DNA of 47,296 nt from Streptomyces sp. GESEQ-35 (lineage in GTDB: Bacteria > Actinomycetota > Actinomycetes > Streptomycetales > Streptomycetaceae), in NCBI RefSeq assembly GCF_017948485.1, contig NZ_JAFFSX010000043.1:1-47296 (forward strand). Reading direction: 5' to 3'. Under the pieces are notes generated by a model, which saw nothing but the letters and a program-made list of their open reading frames with translations, was not told the origin of the DNA and searched no databases. Made by a program: the position numbers and the translations under genes. Shown here one piece after another: positions 7,893 to 16,744 of the stretch (its first letter is position 1; every line of letters starts with the position of its first letter).

Positions 7893-8231
7893 GGCCTGGT
7901 TCACCATTCCGATGCGGGCAAGTCAATACACGTCTTTCGCGTTCACCGCCCACCTCCTCGGCGCCGGCATCGACGCCTCGATCGGCACCGTCGGCGACGC
8001 CCTGGACAACGCGCTCATGGAATCCCAGATCGGCCTCTACAGGACCGAATTGATCAAGCCGCGCAGCCCTGGCACGGACTCGCCGACGTCGAACTCGCCA
8101 CTGCGGAATGGGTCGGCTGGTTCAACAACCACCGCCTCCACACGGCGATCGGAGACATCCCGCCCCACGAGCACGAGACCAACTACTACGCTCGACACCA
8201 GCCCCAACCGGCGGCTGAAGCGAACGCATAG
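7893..8231 (+). mobile_element. IS3-family transposase (OrfB) C-terminal remnant
   Basis: Two reading frames together reconstruct the end of an IS3-type integrase-core transposase. One gives GLVHHSDAG, the next SQYTSFAF, GDALDNALMES (containing the catalytic Glu of the DDE triad) and GLYRTELI, and the first resumes with WHGLADVELATAEWVGWFNN, RLHTAIGDIPPHEHE and a stop at 8229-8231. At least two single-base frameshifts (near 7920 and near 8060) separate these pieces. The N-terminal catalytic Asp residues, OrfA and the terminal inverted repeats are not visible. It is a dead relic, marking an old insertion next to the truncated thaumatin gene. Confidence 0.8.
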
Positions 8232-8343
8232 AGCCTCCACCGATCCCGGAGCGCTTCAGGGCGCAGGGCGGACAGGATTCGGAACACCGCTGGGACGGCC
8301 TCGGGTTTGGCCGATGTTCCGAAACCATCCTGCAGGTTCAGCG

Positions 8344-8375
8344 TGCCGCTGTCCCGGAGAGCCGGGACAGCGGCA
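8344..8375 (-). terminator. Strong hairpin downstream of the cupin gene
   Basis: A perfect 14-bp inverted repeat (TGCCGCTGTCCCGG, loop AGAG, CCGGGACAGCGGCA) lies 26 bases beyond the stop of the minus-strand cupin gene. There is no long T tract, as is common in high-GC actinobacteria. Position and stability fit a transcription terminator for that gene. Confidence 0.8.
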
Positions 8376-8401
8376 GCCTCACGTGCGCCGAAGCCGTTCG
8401 G

Positions 8402-8839
8402 CTACTGGAAGTCGCAGCCAGGGTTGGGGGCATCCTCCGACAGCGGTGCACCATGAGGGAGGACATACAGCACGTCCAGGACGACTGGCGTGGTGCCGAG
8501 GTTGCGCCCGATGTGAACCTGCTGGGGGCCGGAAGGCTCAGTCACCGAACTGCCTGACTTGTAGACACCGTCGGACTTGCAAGTGGAATCGAAGTGGCTG
8601 AGCGTTCCCTTCTCGACGTAGGCGTACAGAGTGCCGTCATGGAAGTGCCAGCCGGTGCTCTGACCGGCAGGGATGGTGATCTGACGCAATATGTAGTCCT
8701 TACCGCCCACCGTTGTCTGCGAAATGGTCTCGCCCTTCACACCGGGACCAGCCGGTGTCGCCTCGGCCGTGGCGACGCCCGCCAGTGTTGCCGTGGCGGC
8801 TAGAGCCGCGATCATTCCAGCCTGCATGCGCTTGTTCAC
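8402..8839 (-). CDS. Secreted cupin-domain protein
   Basis: A 145-residue protein starting at GTG 8839, chosen because an AAGGAC box sits seven bases upstream and the sequence from there is a clean signal peptide (VNKRMQAGMIAALAATATLAG, cleavage near ATA-EAT). The mature part is a single small cupin barrel: LRQITIPAGQSTGWHFHDGTLYAYV carries the first motif with two histidines, and later QQVHIGRNLGTTPVVLDVLYV fits the second. Such small secreted cupins are common and poorly characterised in Streptomyces; an enzymatic role is not shown. It is a single-gene unit ending at the hairpin at 8344-8375. Confidence 0.85.
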   Translation of the reverse strand: MNKRMQAGMIAALAATATLAGVATAEATPAGPGVKGETISQTTVGGKDYILRQITIPAGQSTGWHFHDGTLYAYVEKGTLSHFDSTCKSDGVYKSGSSVTEPSGPQQVHIGRNLGTTPVVLDVLYVLPHGAPLSEDAPNPGCDFQ

Positions 8840-9188
8840 GTCAATGTCCTTCTTGCCGACGATCCTTGCCAACCGCAGAAGATGCGGCGTCGGCGTACTG
8901 TCCGTACGGTGCAGCCCCGGGCATGGCATGCCCAGAGCCCGCCTATCGGCAACACGACGTCAGCGCATGGCTCAGGGTTCAATAGACAACCAGTCAGATG
9001 TCAAAACTCAAGCTCACTGCCGGGCTCTGGGTGACCGATCCGGCAGGAACGTGTCGGGCGGGAGTCGGCCGTGCCCGAAGTGGACCTGAACGGGGTGCTG
9101 GTGATCGCCCATTCCGAGAAGCAGGATACGGCCGCGGCCTGTCGCCCCAACAGCGGCGGTAGTGCTGCCCTCGGCGCTCGATCGGGTA
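8840..9188. other. Intergenic region
   Basis: No gene with a credible start, ribosome site or recognisable family is seen. It should contain the promoter of the minus-strand cupin gene and lies beyond the 3' end of the aldo/keto reductase. A locally AT-rich patch (about 8975-9015) is the only compositional feature. Confidence 0.55.
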
Positions 9189-10253
9189 TCAGCGGCGGGT
9201 GTCGATCTTCAGGTCGCCCGCAGTCACCTTGCGGATGTGGTCACTGGCGAGCATGTCGTGCGGGAAGCCGAGTCCGATCGCGCTGGCCTCGTGGAGGCGG
9301 GCCAGTTGGGCGGCGGTGAAGCCGACTTCCAGGGCACCCAGATTGTCCTCCAGTTGCGCGGGGGTGCGGGCGCCGATGATCGGTGCCGTCACGCCCGGGT
9401 TCTGCAGGGTCCAGGCCAGCCCGACCTGGGCGGGTGTGCGGCCCAGGTCCCTGGCGACCTCCTTCACGACATCGGCGATGGCGAGGTTGCGTTCGGTCAG
9501 CGTGCCCAAGGCGAGGTTGAAGCTCTTGCGGGTGCCGTCGTCGGATGAGCCGTTCGTCGCGGTCAGGTCGTCGCGTGTGTACTTGCCGGTGAGCACTCCG
9601 CCGGCCAGCGGTGAAAACGGGATGACACCCAGCCCCATCTCACGTGCCATGGGGATGAGGTCACGTTCCCCGGAACGTTCGATCAGGTTGTATTCGATCT
9701 GCAGCGCGACCAGCGGCGACCAGCCGCGGAGGTCAGCGATCGCCTGCATGCGCGACACCTGCCAGGCCGGGGTATTGGAGATCGCCACGTACAGGACCTT
9801 GCCCTGCCGGACCAGATCGTCCATGCCGCGCAGGATCTCCTCGACCGGTGTCGTGAAATCCCAGACGTGCAGGTAGAGCAGATCGATGTAGTCCGTGTTC
9901 AGCTGTCGCAGACTGGCTTCCACCGACGCGAACAGGCTCTTGCGGTGAGGGCCCCCGGAGTTCGGGTCGCCGGGCCGGCGCAGTGTTGTGTATTTCGTTG
10001 CCAGCACCAGGCTTTCGCGGTTGTCGCGGGTGAATTCGCCCAGCAGGCGCTCGGAGCTGCCGTTGGTGTAAGTGTTGGCGGTGTCGATGAAGTTGCCGCC
10101 GCGCTCGACGTAGAGGTCGAAGAGCTTGCGGGCCTCGTCCTGCTCGGCGCCCCAGCCCCATTCGGTGCCGAAGGTCGCCGCGCCCAGCGCCAGCGGTGAG
10201 ACCCGCAGCCCGGAGCGGCCCAGCAGCCGATAGGTGTCGAGGGTGAGCGACAT
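9189..10253 (-). CDS. Aldo/keto reductase
   Basis: A 354-residue NADPH-dependent oxidoreductase of the AKR superfamily (TIM barrel, cytoplasmic). The start at 10253 (MSLTLDTYRLLGRSGLRVS) has an AGGAGG box seven bases upstream. Catalytic tetrad residues are visible: Asp in NFIDTANTY and the Tyr that follows, Lys in LATKYTT, His in LYLHVWDF. Cofactor-binding motifs near the end are IIGARTPAQLEDNLGAL. Family members reduce aldehydes and ketones; the true substrate is not predictable. It is divergent from the XRE/MmyB-type regulator at 10371, with a 117-bp shared promoter, so it is the likely target of that regulator. Confidence 0.92.
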   Translation of the reverse strand: MSLTLDTYRLLGRSGLRVSPLALGAATFGTEWGWGAEQDEARKLFDLYVERGGNFIDTANTYTNGSSERLLGEFTRDNRESLVLATKYTTLRRPGDPNSGGPHRKSLFASVEASLRQLNTDYIDLLYLHVWDFTTPVEEILRGMDDLVRQGKVLYVAISNTPAWQVSRMQAIADLRGWSPLVALQIEYNLIERSGERDLIPMAREMGLGVIPFSPLAGGVLTGKYTRDDLTATNGSSDDGTRKSFNLALGTLTERNLAIADVVKEVARDLGRTPAQVGLAWTLQNPGVTAPIIGARTPAQLEDNLGALEVGFTAAQLARLHEASAIGLGFPHDMLASDHIRKVTAGDLKIDTRR

Positions 10254-10329
10254 AAGGGTCCTCCTGCGCTTGTGATCCGTCGTCGAGAGCAAGCCTGTGA
10301 CCGCCGCGAGCCGGGGGTAAGGGAAAGAG

Positions 10330-10341
10330 GTTCCTGGGAAC
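10330..10341. promoter_or_regulatory. Palindrome in the divergent AKR/regulator promoter
   Basis: GTTCC-TG-GGAAC is a perfect 5+5 inverted repeat 30 bases before the regulator start and 77 bases before the reductase start. Its place in the shared promoter makes it a candidate operator for the divergently encoded XRE-type regulator. Short palindromes also arise by chance, so this is tentative. Confidence 0.4.
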
Positions 10342-10370
10342 ACCGATCCCACCCTGACTGTTGTGCAGGC

Positions 10371-11204
10371 ATGACGACCCGCACCGTGGACACGACGCAG
10401 GAGCTGGCCGCGTTCCTGAGGACCCGCCGCGAGCGCCTGGCCCCGCACGATGTCGGTCTGCCGCCGCGTCGTCAGGCCCGGCGGACCCCGGGATTGCGCC
10501 GCGAAGAGGTCGCCGAACTGGCCGGGGTCAGCGTCGACTACATCGTGCGGCTGGAACAGGCCCGCGGGCTGCGGCCCTCAGCGGCCGTGGTGGAGGCGCT
10601 GGCCCGGGCGCTGCGCCTGGCCCCCGACGAACGCGCCTACCTCTTCGGCCTGGCCCAGCAGCGCCCCCGCCACGCCGGCAAGCCCGCCACCATGGCAGCA
10701 CCGCCACTGGCCCGGCTGGTCACCGATCTGTCTCCACTGCCGGCCATGCTGATGAACCACCGCTACGACATCCTGGCCTGGAACAGCGAAATGGCGAGGC
10801 TGCTACTGGACTTCGACGCGCTGCCGCCGTCGCAGCGCAATGCGATGTGGCTGTGCCTGATGCATCCGGAGATGCGTGAGTTCTATGTCGACCGCGAGCA
10901 CGCCGTGCGGGAGGGGATCGCCCACCTGCGCGCTGCGTGGGCCGCGCATCCGGAAGACCAGGCGTTGACCGACCTCATCACCGAATTCACCACTCATGAC
11001 GAGGAATTCGCTCGCCTGTGGGCCGAGCGAGACGTCAAGGTCAACGGCCGGGGACGCAAGGTGCTGCGGCATCCTGAAGTCGGTGCGATCGCAGTGCATT
11101 TCGAAGTGCTCATGCCACTTCAAGATCCGGACCAGCGGTTGATGATCTACCGCCCCGCGGACGATGAGAGCCAGGCAGCACTGGACCGGTTGTGCACACG
11201 GTGA
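10371..11204 (+). CDS. XRE-family regulator with MmyB-like ligand-binding domain
   Basis: A 277-residue DNA-binding protein. Residues about 10-75 form an XRE helix-turn-helix (LAAFLRTRRERLAPHDVGL, PGLRREEVAELAGVS, YIVRLEQARG). Residues about 105-270 match the MmyB-like domain, with LARLVTDLSPLPAMLMNHRY, ILAWNSEMARLLLDF and FARLWAERDV. Regulators of this architecture commonly control one divergent oxidoreductase gene, as arranged here with the aldo/keto reductase, and probably respond to a small lipophilic ligand or fatty acid. That ligand is inference. The ATG at 10371 is chosen because it starts at the usual distance before the HTH; upstream codons are shared with the promoter. Confidence 0.9.
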   Translation: MTTRTVDTTQELAAFLRTRRERLAPHDVGLPPRRQARRTPGLRREEVAELAGVSVDYIVRLEQARGLRPSAAVVEALARALRLAPDERAYLFGLAQQRPRHAGKPATMAAPPLARLVTDLSPLPAMLMNHRYDILAWNSEMARLLLDFDALPPSQRNAMWLCLMHPEMREFYVDREHAVREGIAHLRAAWAAHPEDQALTDLITEFTTHDEEFARLWAERDVKVNGRGRKVLRHPEVGAIAVHFEVLMPLQDPDQRLMIYRPADDESQAALDRLCTR

Positions 11205-11238
11205 TGTCGAACCGTCTCTTCACGTGCTGAGCCGAACC

Positions 11239-11301
11239 GTCATCCCGGCGTGTTTTCGGAATCCATCGGCGAGATCCGGGCCGACAGCATCCCGGGATGA
11301 C
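11239..11301. repeat. Palindromic intergenic element (GTCATCCCGG ends)
   Basis: A 63-bp element bounded by perfect 10-bp inverted repeats: GTCATCCCGG at 11239-11248 and CCGGGATGAC at 11292-11301. A nested 12-bp palindrome CATCCCGGGATG is at 11288-11299, and GGAATCCATCGGCGAGATCC fills the middle. It lies 34 bases after the regulator stop. The layout resembles small mobile palindromic units (REP/BIME or MITE-like) more than a simple terminator, though it may also end transcription. Confidence 0.6.
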
Positions 11302-11383
11302 AGACCGGCCGCGCCGGACAGCGAACACCGTGAGGATTTCCCATGCTCACGCGGTCGGCAGGACTCAATGGCCGGCCCGGGCC

Positions 11384-11677
11384 TCAGTGGTCCTCGATGA
11401 TGCTCACGGCCGTGCCGTCCTTGACTCCACCGTCGCGGAGGCGCCCTTCACCAGCGCCCTGGATGTCCATGGTCGTCGAGGTGAAGAACGCCTGCCCCAT
11501 GCCCTTCATGTCACTGACCACGCACGCGCCCGGAGCCATGTACGAGACCGTACCGGCCCAAGTGCCAGTGACAGCCTTGCCGCTGGTGCCACCCGCCTCG
11601 TTGCCGGTCTGCGCCTTCACGTCGCCACCGCTGTCCTGGCCCTCGCTGCCACCGGACGTCTCCTTCAGATCCGCCGA
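11384..11677 (-). pseudogene. Remnant of a secreted or lipoprotein C-terminus
   Basis: A minus-strand frame ending at 11384 has plausible coding character for about 95 residues: a Ser/Gly/Asp-rich linker (KETSGGSEGQDSGGDVKAQ), then a compact domain (VTGTWAGTVSYMAPGACVVS, KGMGQAFFTST, VKDGTAVSIIEDH). Low-complexity linkers of this type follow lipoprotein signals in Streptomyces, but upstream the frame turns into Arg/Pro-rich noise with no lipobox or start. I do not recognise the family with certainty. The best reading is a 5'-truncated relic; a frameshifted start is the alternative. Confidence 0.4.
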
Positions 11678-12306
11678 GGACGGTCTTGCGGCTGCGCGTG
11701 CGAAGCATGGTGCCCGGTCCCCTGGTCGTATGGGTAGTGCAGTCGGCCGACTCCACCCTGCCGTGCTTGCTTGGTCGATCATCAGCCTGGCCGACGCCAC
11801 GATCTTGAGGGAAGGACAGTTACGGGGTGATGACACAGCCGTAGTCGGGAGGGACACAGTCAGACGTCATCCCCCTGTACAGGGAGCCGTATGCGGGCGC
11901 GCAAACCCACCAACGTCGCGCGCCTCGTACGCGCTCACGCCGGGGTCTCGGGAGTCTTTGGGTGAGCCGAACAGCGTGGCGTGGGCCCACCGCAGCTGTC
12001 CCCCTCGTGAGCTACGCGCAAGTGTCCACCGCAGGCTGACGATTCCGGACCGCCGCGTCAATAGCGTGGTGATCAGTCGCAGCGGCCGACGCACCGGCAT
12101 GTCCACCACGGAGGCCGCGGAAACGCCGGTCCAGCCGCACCGCAGCGCACACAGCGCCCCGTCACCACACCCACCCCACAACCGCATGTAACAGCCTTGT
12201 ATGAGAGGCCGGGTGAACGGAACGTCCCCCGGCCCGAGCGGATCTTAGTGATCAGAAACGCTCACTCGTGCCCAGCAGACGGCACCGACCGCAAGGGAAA
12301 GCAACC
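11678..12306. other. Intergenic region, no supportable gene
   Basis: Only Arg/Ser/Pro-rich frames without ribosome sites are seen on either strand. A weak inverted repeat (GGCCGGG at 12207-12213, CCCGGCC at 12228-12234) lies about 75 bases before the lipoprotein gene. The promoter of that lipoprotein should be in the last 100 bases. Confidence 0.5.
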
Positions 12307-12999
12307 ATGCGCGCCAGGAATACCGCCATCGCCACCCTCGCCCTCGTCTCGGGTCTCTCACTCACCGCCTGCCAGGGCAACGACGACTCCTCCGCGAGCG
12401 GAAACGACTTCGACTCCGCAGCCGGGTCGTCGCCCGCCTCGTCGTCCTCGTCCGCCTCGCCCTCCTCCTCGTCGTCCTCCGAGAACTCCGGCGGCAGCAG
12501 CACCTCCGACGGGAACGCCACGACCGCCGGCGGCGGCAGCGGCTCCTCGAACGCCGGTGACTCCACCGACGGCAGCGGCGGCGGCCAGATCAACACCGGC
12601 CCCTGCGAGACCGCGAACCTCACCTTCAGCGCCGCCCACGGCATGGCCGAGGGCGACGTCCTGGTCAGCCTCAGCAACACCGCCGACGCCTGCTCCCTCA
12701 AGGGCTTCCCGGGCGTCGACCTCAAGACCGACAGCGGCCCCGGTGGCATCAGCGCCGAGCGCACCGAGCTCGCCACCCCGACCGTCGTCCTCCAGAACGG
12801 CGAGACGACCCGCTTCACCCTGCACACCCCGCGCAACGACACCGGCGGCTCCGGGCTCAAAATCACCCAGATCGTCGTCACCCCGCCCAACGAGACCCAC
12901 TCCAAGACCCTGCCGATCACCCTCAACCTCCCTGACGTCACCGAGCCCGGCTACGTGGCGGGCGTCACGGTCGACCCTGTCGGCACCGGCAAGCAGTGA
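12307..12999 (+). CDS. DUF4232-type lipoprotein
   Basis: A 230-residue putative surface lipoprotein. The ATG at 12307 begins a lipoprotein signal peptide (RNTAIATLALVSGLSLTAC) with lipobox LTAC; the Cys is at residue 20. A Ser/Asp/Gly/Pro-rich linker follows to about residue 95, then a DUF4232 beta-sandwich: GPCETANLTFSA, DVLVSLSNTADACSLKGFPG, LATPTVVLQNGETTRFTLHT, ITLNLP. Two cysteines (in GPCETA and DACSL) probably pair, as is usual for this family. Function is unknown. Secretion through Sec and lipid anchoring are inferred from the signal. No operon partner is evident. Confidence 0.88.
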   Translation: MRARNTAIATLALVSGLSLTACQGNDDSSASGNDFDSAAGSSPASSSSSASPSSSSSSENSGGSSTSDGNATTAGGGSGSSNAGDSTDGSGGGQINTGPCETANLTFSAAHGMAEGDVLVSLSNTADACSLKGFPGVDLKTDSGPGGISAERTELATPTVVLQNGETTRFTLHTPRNDTGGSGLKITQIVVTPPNETHSKTLPITLNLPDVTEPGYVAGVTVDPVGTGKQ

Positions 13000-13139
13000 C
13001 GGAACGACACCCCCGCTTCACAGGCAGGCCGACGCACGGTGGACAACTTCGCCGCTCATTCGACAGGCGTCACGCGTCACTCGGACCCTCCCCACGAGCC
13101 CCAACTCCCGCCCTGCGTCCCCCACACGGCCACTCCGTC

Positions 13140-13371
13140 CACGAGTTCACGCACCGACCCGTTCAGGAGCACACCGAGGTGCTCATCGGAGTCTGCGAAA
13201 TCCTCGACGTTCCACTGCCCGAGAAACTGACCGTCGAGGTCATCTCACCGGACACCACAGAGCACATACCGCTGCAGCGGCACCTCGACAGCGTGCTGCA
13301 TCTGGTGAGGAGCAGACGCAGAAGACTTCACGCTCCTCGTCATCTGCACCAACCGCGAGGCCGCCTGCTGA
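13140..13371 (+). pseudogene. Frameshifted remnant of a conserved cytoplasmic protein
   Basis: One frame reads HEFTHRPVQEHTEVLIGVCE, ILDVPLPEKLTVEVISPDT, IPLQRHLDSVLHLV. After a shift near 13312 another frame continues with DAEDFTLLVICTNREAAC and a stop at 13369-13371. The pattern (acidic/hydrophobic opening, 'PLQRHLDSVL' then 'FTLLV') recalls PDDEXK/Rpn-like proteins of Streptomyces that open with a hydrophobic helix, an 'ERRVDT' strand and an 'FLLAVEAQGK' strand. I am not certain of that link. No start codon or full-length domain is left. Confidence 0.35.
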
Positions 13372-13764
13372 GCGAAGGACCCTTCCACCTGCGGTCGAAT
13401 ACCTCGTCAAGGACAACGAGGGACACAGCTTGGTGAACACGGAGAGCCGGCTCGACTCGTACCACACCGTCAAGCGCTTCCTCGCCCGGCACCTGGGCGG
13501 GCGCCGCGACGAGTCGTGGGTCTGCTCGCCGTGGCGCGGATGACGACCCCGGTGACGAGGGCCGCCCCCTACGAAACCCGACAATCCTTGTCCACGATCG
13601 CCCTCGACCCCCAACAGGATCACACCCGACGGGCAATCCCCCCTCTCACCGGGGACAAGCACCCCGCCTAACGAGGGACAAAACCTCTTTACTCTACATT
13701 TGCCAATGCAATGCGTGTGCGGCCACACTGCCGCATGTATCCGAGTACCAGGAGCCTGGACCAT
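13372..13764. other. Intergenic region upstream of the SARP gene
   Basis: No supportable gene. One frame (about 13396-13543) reads VEYLVKDNEGHSLVNTES and RLDSYHTVKRFLARHLGG, which looks like decayed coding sequence of unknown origin. The AT-rich stretch at about 13675-13715 (AAAACCTCTTTACTCTACA) is the most promoter-like part and lies 50-90 bases before the SARP start. Confidence 0.5.
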
Positions 13765-16707
13765 ATGGATATATCAGACCGAGCAACCGCTCCACTGCGT
13801 TTCGCGGTGCTGGGACGCGTCAGAGCATGGCGCGGCGCCATGGAGCTGAACCTGGGCTCGCCGCAGCAGAGAGTGGTGCTGGCCGCACTGCTGCTGCGGC
13901 GCGGGCGTCCGGTCACGGTGGCCGAACTGGTCGACGCCATATGGGGCGACGAGCCGCCGACCGCCGCCGTGTCTGTGCTGCGCACCTATGTGTCGCGGCT
14001 GCGCAAGGTGCTGAACCCCGGGCCCGACGCTGCCAGATCCCCTGAGGCCCATGAGTCCCCGCAGCCGGTGGTCTCGGTCACGGACGGATATCTGGTCCGT
14101 CTCCCGGACGGCTCCCTGGACCTGGACGTGTTCGAGCAGCGGGTCGCCCGGGCGCAGAAGCTGCGCGCCGAGGGCGAACTCCCGGCGGCTACGAAGCTGC
14201 TGCACACCGCGCTAGACGAGTGGGAGGGGGCGCCGCTGGCCGGACTTCCCGGCCCGCTGGCCGAGGTCGAGCGCTCCCGGCTGGCCGAGGAGCGGCTGAG
14301 CACGCTGGAGACCTGCCTGGAGATCGACGTCGAACTCGGCCGCCTGAGCGAGGTCATCCCCACACTGATCACGCTGACCAGCGAGCACCCGCTGCGGGAA
14401 CAGCTGAGCCGGCTCCTGATGCTCGCGCTGTACCGGTCCGGACGGCAGGCCGAGGCGCTGGCGGCGTACCGCAGGACGCGCAGCACCCTGGTGGCCGAGC
14501 TGGGCGTCGAACCGGGCAGGTCACTGCGGGAGCTGCACCACCGCATCCTCGCGGCCGACGCCTCGCTGGAACCCCTGGCCCCGGAGCGGGAGGCCGCACC
14601 GCAGGAGCCCGAGGCCGTCAGCCACATGGCCACGCCCGCGCAGCTCCCCGCCGACCTCCCGGTCTTCACCGGGCGCCAGGACGAACTCCGGCAGGTCCTC
14701 TCCCTCGCGCCGGACAGCGTGACGCCCCCGTCCCTCACGGTGATCAGCGGCATGGCGGGCATCGGCAAGACCACGCTGGCCGTGCACTGGGCCCACCGGG
14801 TCGCCCACCACTACCCCGACGGACAGCTTTACATCAATCTGCGCGGATTCGACCCGACCGGTGCGGTCGTCTCGTCGGCGAAGGCCGTCCGGATCTTCCT
14901 CAACGCACTCGGCGTCCCCCCGGAGGCCATTCCGGCCTCACTGGACGCCCAGGCCGCCCTGTACCGCAGCCTGCTCGCCGGTCGCCGGATGTTGGTGCTC
15001 CTCGACAACGCCCGCGACGCCGAGCAGATCCGGCCCCTGCTGCCCGGCTCACCCGGCTGCCTGACCATCGTGACCAGCCGCAGTCAGCTCACCGGCCTGA
15101 TCGCGGGCGAGGGGGCGCAACCGCTGACGCTCAGCCCGCTGACTACTGCCGAGTCACACGGCTTCCTGGCACGCCGCGTCGGTGCCGCATGGCTGGCCGC
15201 GGAACCCGAGGTCGCCAACGAGATCGTCGAGTTCTGCGGCCGACTGCCCCTGGCCCTCGCCATCGTCGCGGCCCGTGCCGCAACCAACCCCGACTTCGCG
15301 CTCGGCACCGTCGCCAGGGAACTGCGCGAGAGCCAGGGCAACCTCGACGCACTCACGGGCGGCGACCGCACCTCGGACGTACGCACCGTCTTCTCCTGGT
15401 CCTACGACGCGCTGTCCGCGCCTGCCGCGCGGCTGTTCCGGCTGCTGGGCCTGCACTCCGGACCCGACATCTCCGCGCCCGCGGCGGCAGCTCTCGCCGG
15501 GCTGCCCCGACGCGAGACCCGCGGTCTGCTCGCCGAGATCACCAGGCTCAGCCTCCTCAACGAGCACGCACCCGGCCGCTACGCCCTGCACGACCTGCTG
15601 CGGGTCTACGCCACGGAACGCGCCGCCGCGGAAGAGCAACAGGAGCGGGACCGGGCCGTGGAGCGGCTCCTGTGCTGGTACCTGCACGCGACGGACGCCG
15701 TCTACGCCCAGCTCGCGCCGCGCCGCCGCCCGCTCCCCCTCGAACCCCTTCCCCCGCAGGTCGAGCCCATGACGTTCGCCTCGCACGACCAGGCCCTGCA
15801 GTGGTGCGAGCGCGAGCGCTCCAACTTCGTCGCCACAGTGCACCAGGCCGCCGCATCGCACCGGCCCGACCTCGCGTGGCGGCTGACCGTAGCGCTCTGG
15901 GGGTTTTACAGCCTGCACGGCACTCTGCAGGACTGGCTCAACACCGCACGGACCTGTCTCGAGTGCGCCCGCGAGTCCGGCAACCGGAGGGGCGAGGCCT
16001 GGAGCCTCAATGAAGTGGCCGTCGCACTCATCACATTGCGCCGATCCGACGAGGCCATCGAGTACTTGCGGGAGGCGCAGGAGCTGTACCGGCAGCTCGG
16101 CGACACGTACGGCAGCTCCCGGGTCGAGAACAGCCTGGGCGTCGCCCATCTGCACTCGGGTCAGCTCGACGAGGCCGTCGACCACCTCGATCGCGCGCTG
16201 GCTCTCTCCCGGGCCTGCGGCGACGAATGGGCCGAGGGCATTGCTCTGTCCCAGCTGGGAGACGCCTTTCGGCAACTGGGCCGGTTCGACGAGGCCATCC
16301 ACTACCTGCGCAACGGGCTGACGATCGTGCACGCCACCGGCTACCGCTGGATCGAAGCGGTCACGCTCGACAGCCTCGGCGTCGCCCTGCACCGGCGGCA
16401 GCGCCATGACGAGGCCATCGAGTGCTACCACGAGGCGCTGGACATACTGCGGGAGGTCGGCAACCGCTGGGGCGAGGGCGACACCCTCGGCCACCTCGGC
16501 GACGTCCTCCTGGACGCGGGCCGGCCGGACGCGGCTCGCGCCCGGTGGCGGGAGGCCATGTCGGCCATGGAGGAGTCCGGCCATCCGGACGCCGGGGCGA
16601 TCCGGGAAAGGCTTCGCCGCCTGGACGCACACGAGCCGGCCCCGGGTCCGGATTCGGGAGCGAGCCGCCTGGACGGCATATCCCGATTGAACCGTCTCGT
16701 GCGGTGA
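13765..16707 (+). CDS. AfsR-like SARP regulator (wHTH-BTAD-NB-ARC-TPR)
   Basis: A 980-residue cytoplasmic transcription activator with the complete large-SARP architecture. An OmpR-like winged helix occupies about 1-95 (FAVLGRVRAW, LAALLLRRGRPVTVAELVDA, LRTYVSRLRKVL). A BTAD domain follows at about 110-250 (LDEWEGAPLAGLPGPLAEV, LYRSGRQAEALAAYRRTRS, ELGVEPGRSLRELH). An NB-ARC ATPase has the P-loop GMAGIGKTTLAVHW (K335), LVLLDNARDAEQIRPLLPG and CLTIVTSRS. C-terminal TPRs lie at about 740-950 (DEAIEYLREAQELYRQLGD, GQLDEAVDHLDRALAL). SARPs activate antibiotic clusters by binding heptamer repeats. No biosynthetic genes flank it, so its target is not local or is global, as for AfsR. The start at 13765 places the wHTH correctly; in-frame codons further upstream add nothing family-like. 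Confidence 0.93.
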   Translation: MDISDRATAPLRFAVLGRVRAWRGAMELNLGSPQQRVVLAALLLRRGRPVTVAELVDAIWGDEPPTAAVSVLRTYVSRLRKVLNPGPDAARSPEAHESPQPVVSVTDGYLVRLPDGSLDLDVFEQRVARAQKLRAEGELPAATKLLHTALDEWEGAPLAGLPGPLAEVERSRLAEERLSTLETCLEIDVELGRLSEVIPTLITLTSEHPLREQLSRLLMLALYRSGRQAEALAAYRRTRSTLVAELGVEPGRSLRELHHRILAADASLEPLAPEREAAPQEPEAVSHMATPAQLPADLPVFTGRQDELRQVLSLAPDSVTPPSLTVISGMAGIGKTTLAVHWAHRVAHHYPDGQLYINLRGFDPTGAVVSSAKAVRIFLNALGVPPEAIPASLDAQAALYRSLLAGRRMLVLLDNARDAEQIRPLLPGSPGCLTIVTSRSQLTGLIAGEGAQPLTLSPLTTAESHGFLARRVGAAWLAAEPEVANEIVEFCGRLPLALAIVAARAATNPDFALGTVARELRESQGNLDALTGGDRTSDVRTVFSWSYDALSAPAARLFRLLGLHSGPDISAPAAAALAGLPRRETRGLLAEITRLSLLNEHAPGRYALHDLLRVYATERAAAEEQQERDRAVERLLCWYLHATDAVYAQLAPRRRPLPLEPLPPQVEPMTFASHDQALQWCERERSNFVATVHQAAASHRPDLAWRLTVALWGFYSLHGTLQDWLNTARTCLECARESGNRRGEAWSLNEVAVALITLRRSDEAIEYLREAQELYRQLGDTYGSSRVENSLGVAHLHSGQLDEAVDHLDRALALSRACGDEWAEGIALSQLGDAFRQLGRFDEAIHYLRNGLTIVHATGYRWIEAVTLDSLGVALHRRQRHDEAIECYHEALDILREVGNRWGEGDTLGHLGDVLLDAGRPDAARARWREAMSAMEESGHPDAGAIRERLRRLDAHEPAPGPDSGASRLDGISRLNRLVR

Positions 16708-16744
16708 GCCGTTGTCACCAGCACGGGAAGGGAAGGTACTGCCG

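Noticed and set aside
8037..8601. Plus-strand frame running from the IS3 relic to 8601.
   Set aside because: Only the transposase segment is meaningful; the rest is Arg/Ser/Thr-rich and overlaps the cupin terminator and 3' end.
11867..12187. Minus-strand frame of 106 codons.
   Set aside because: No ribosome site, no recognisable motif, and composition of random GC-rich sequence.
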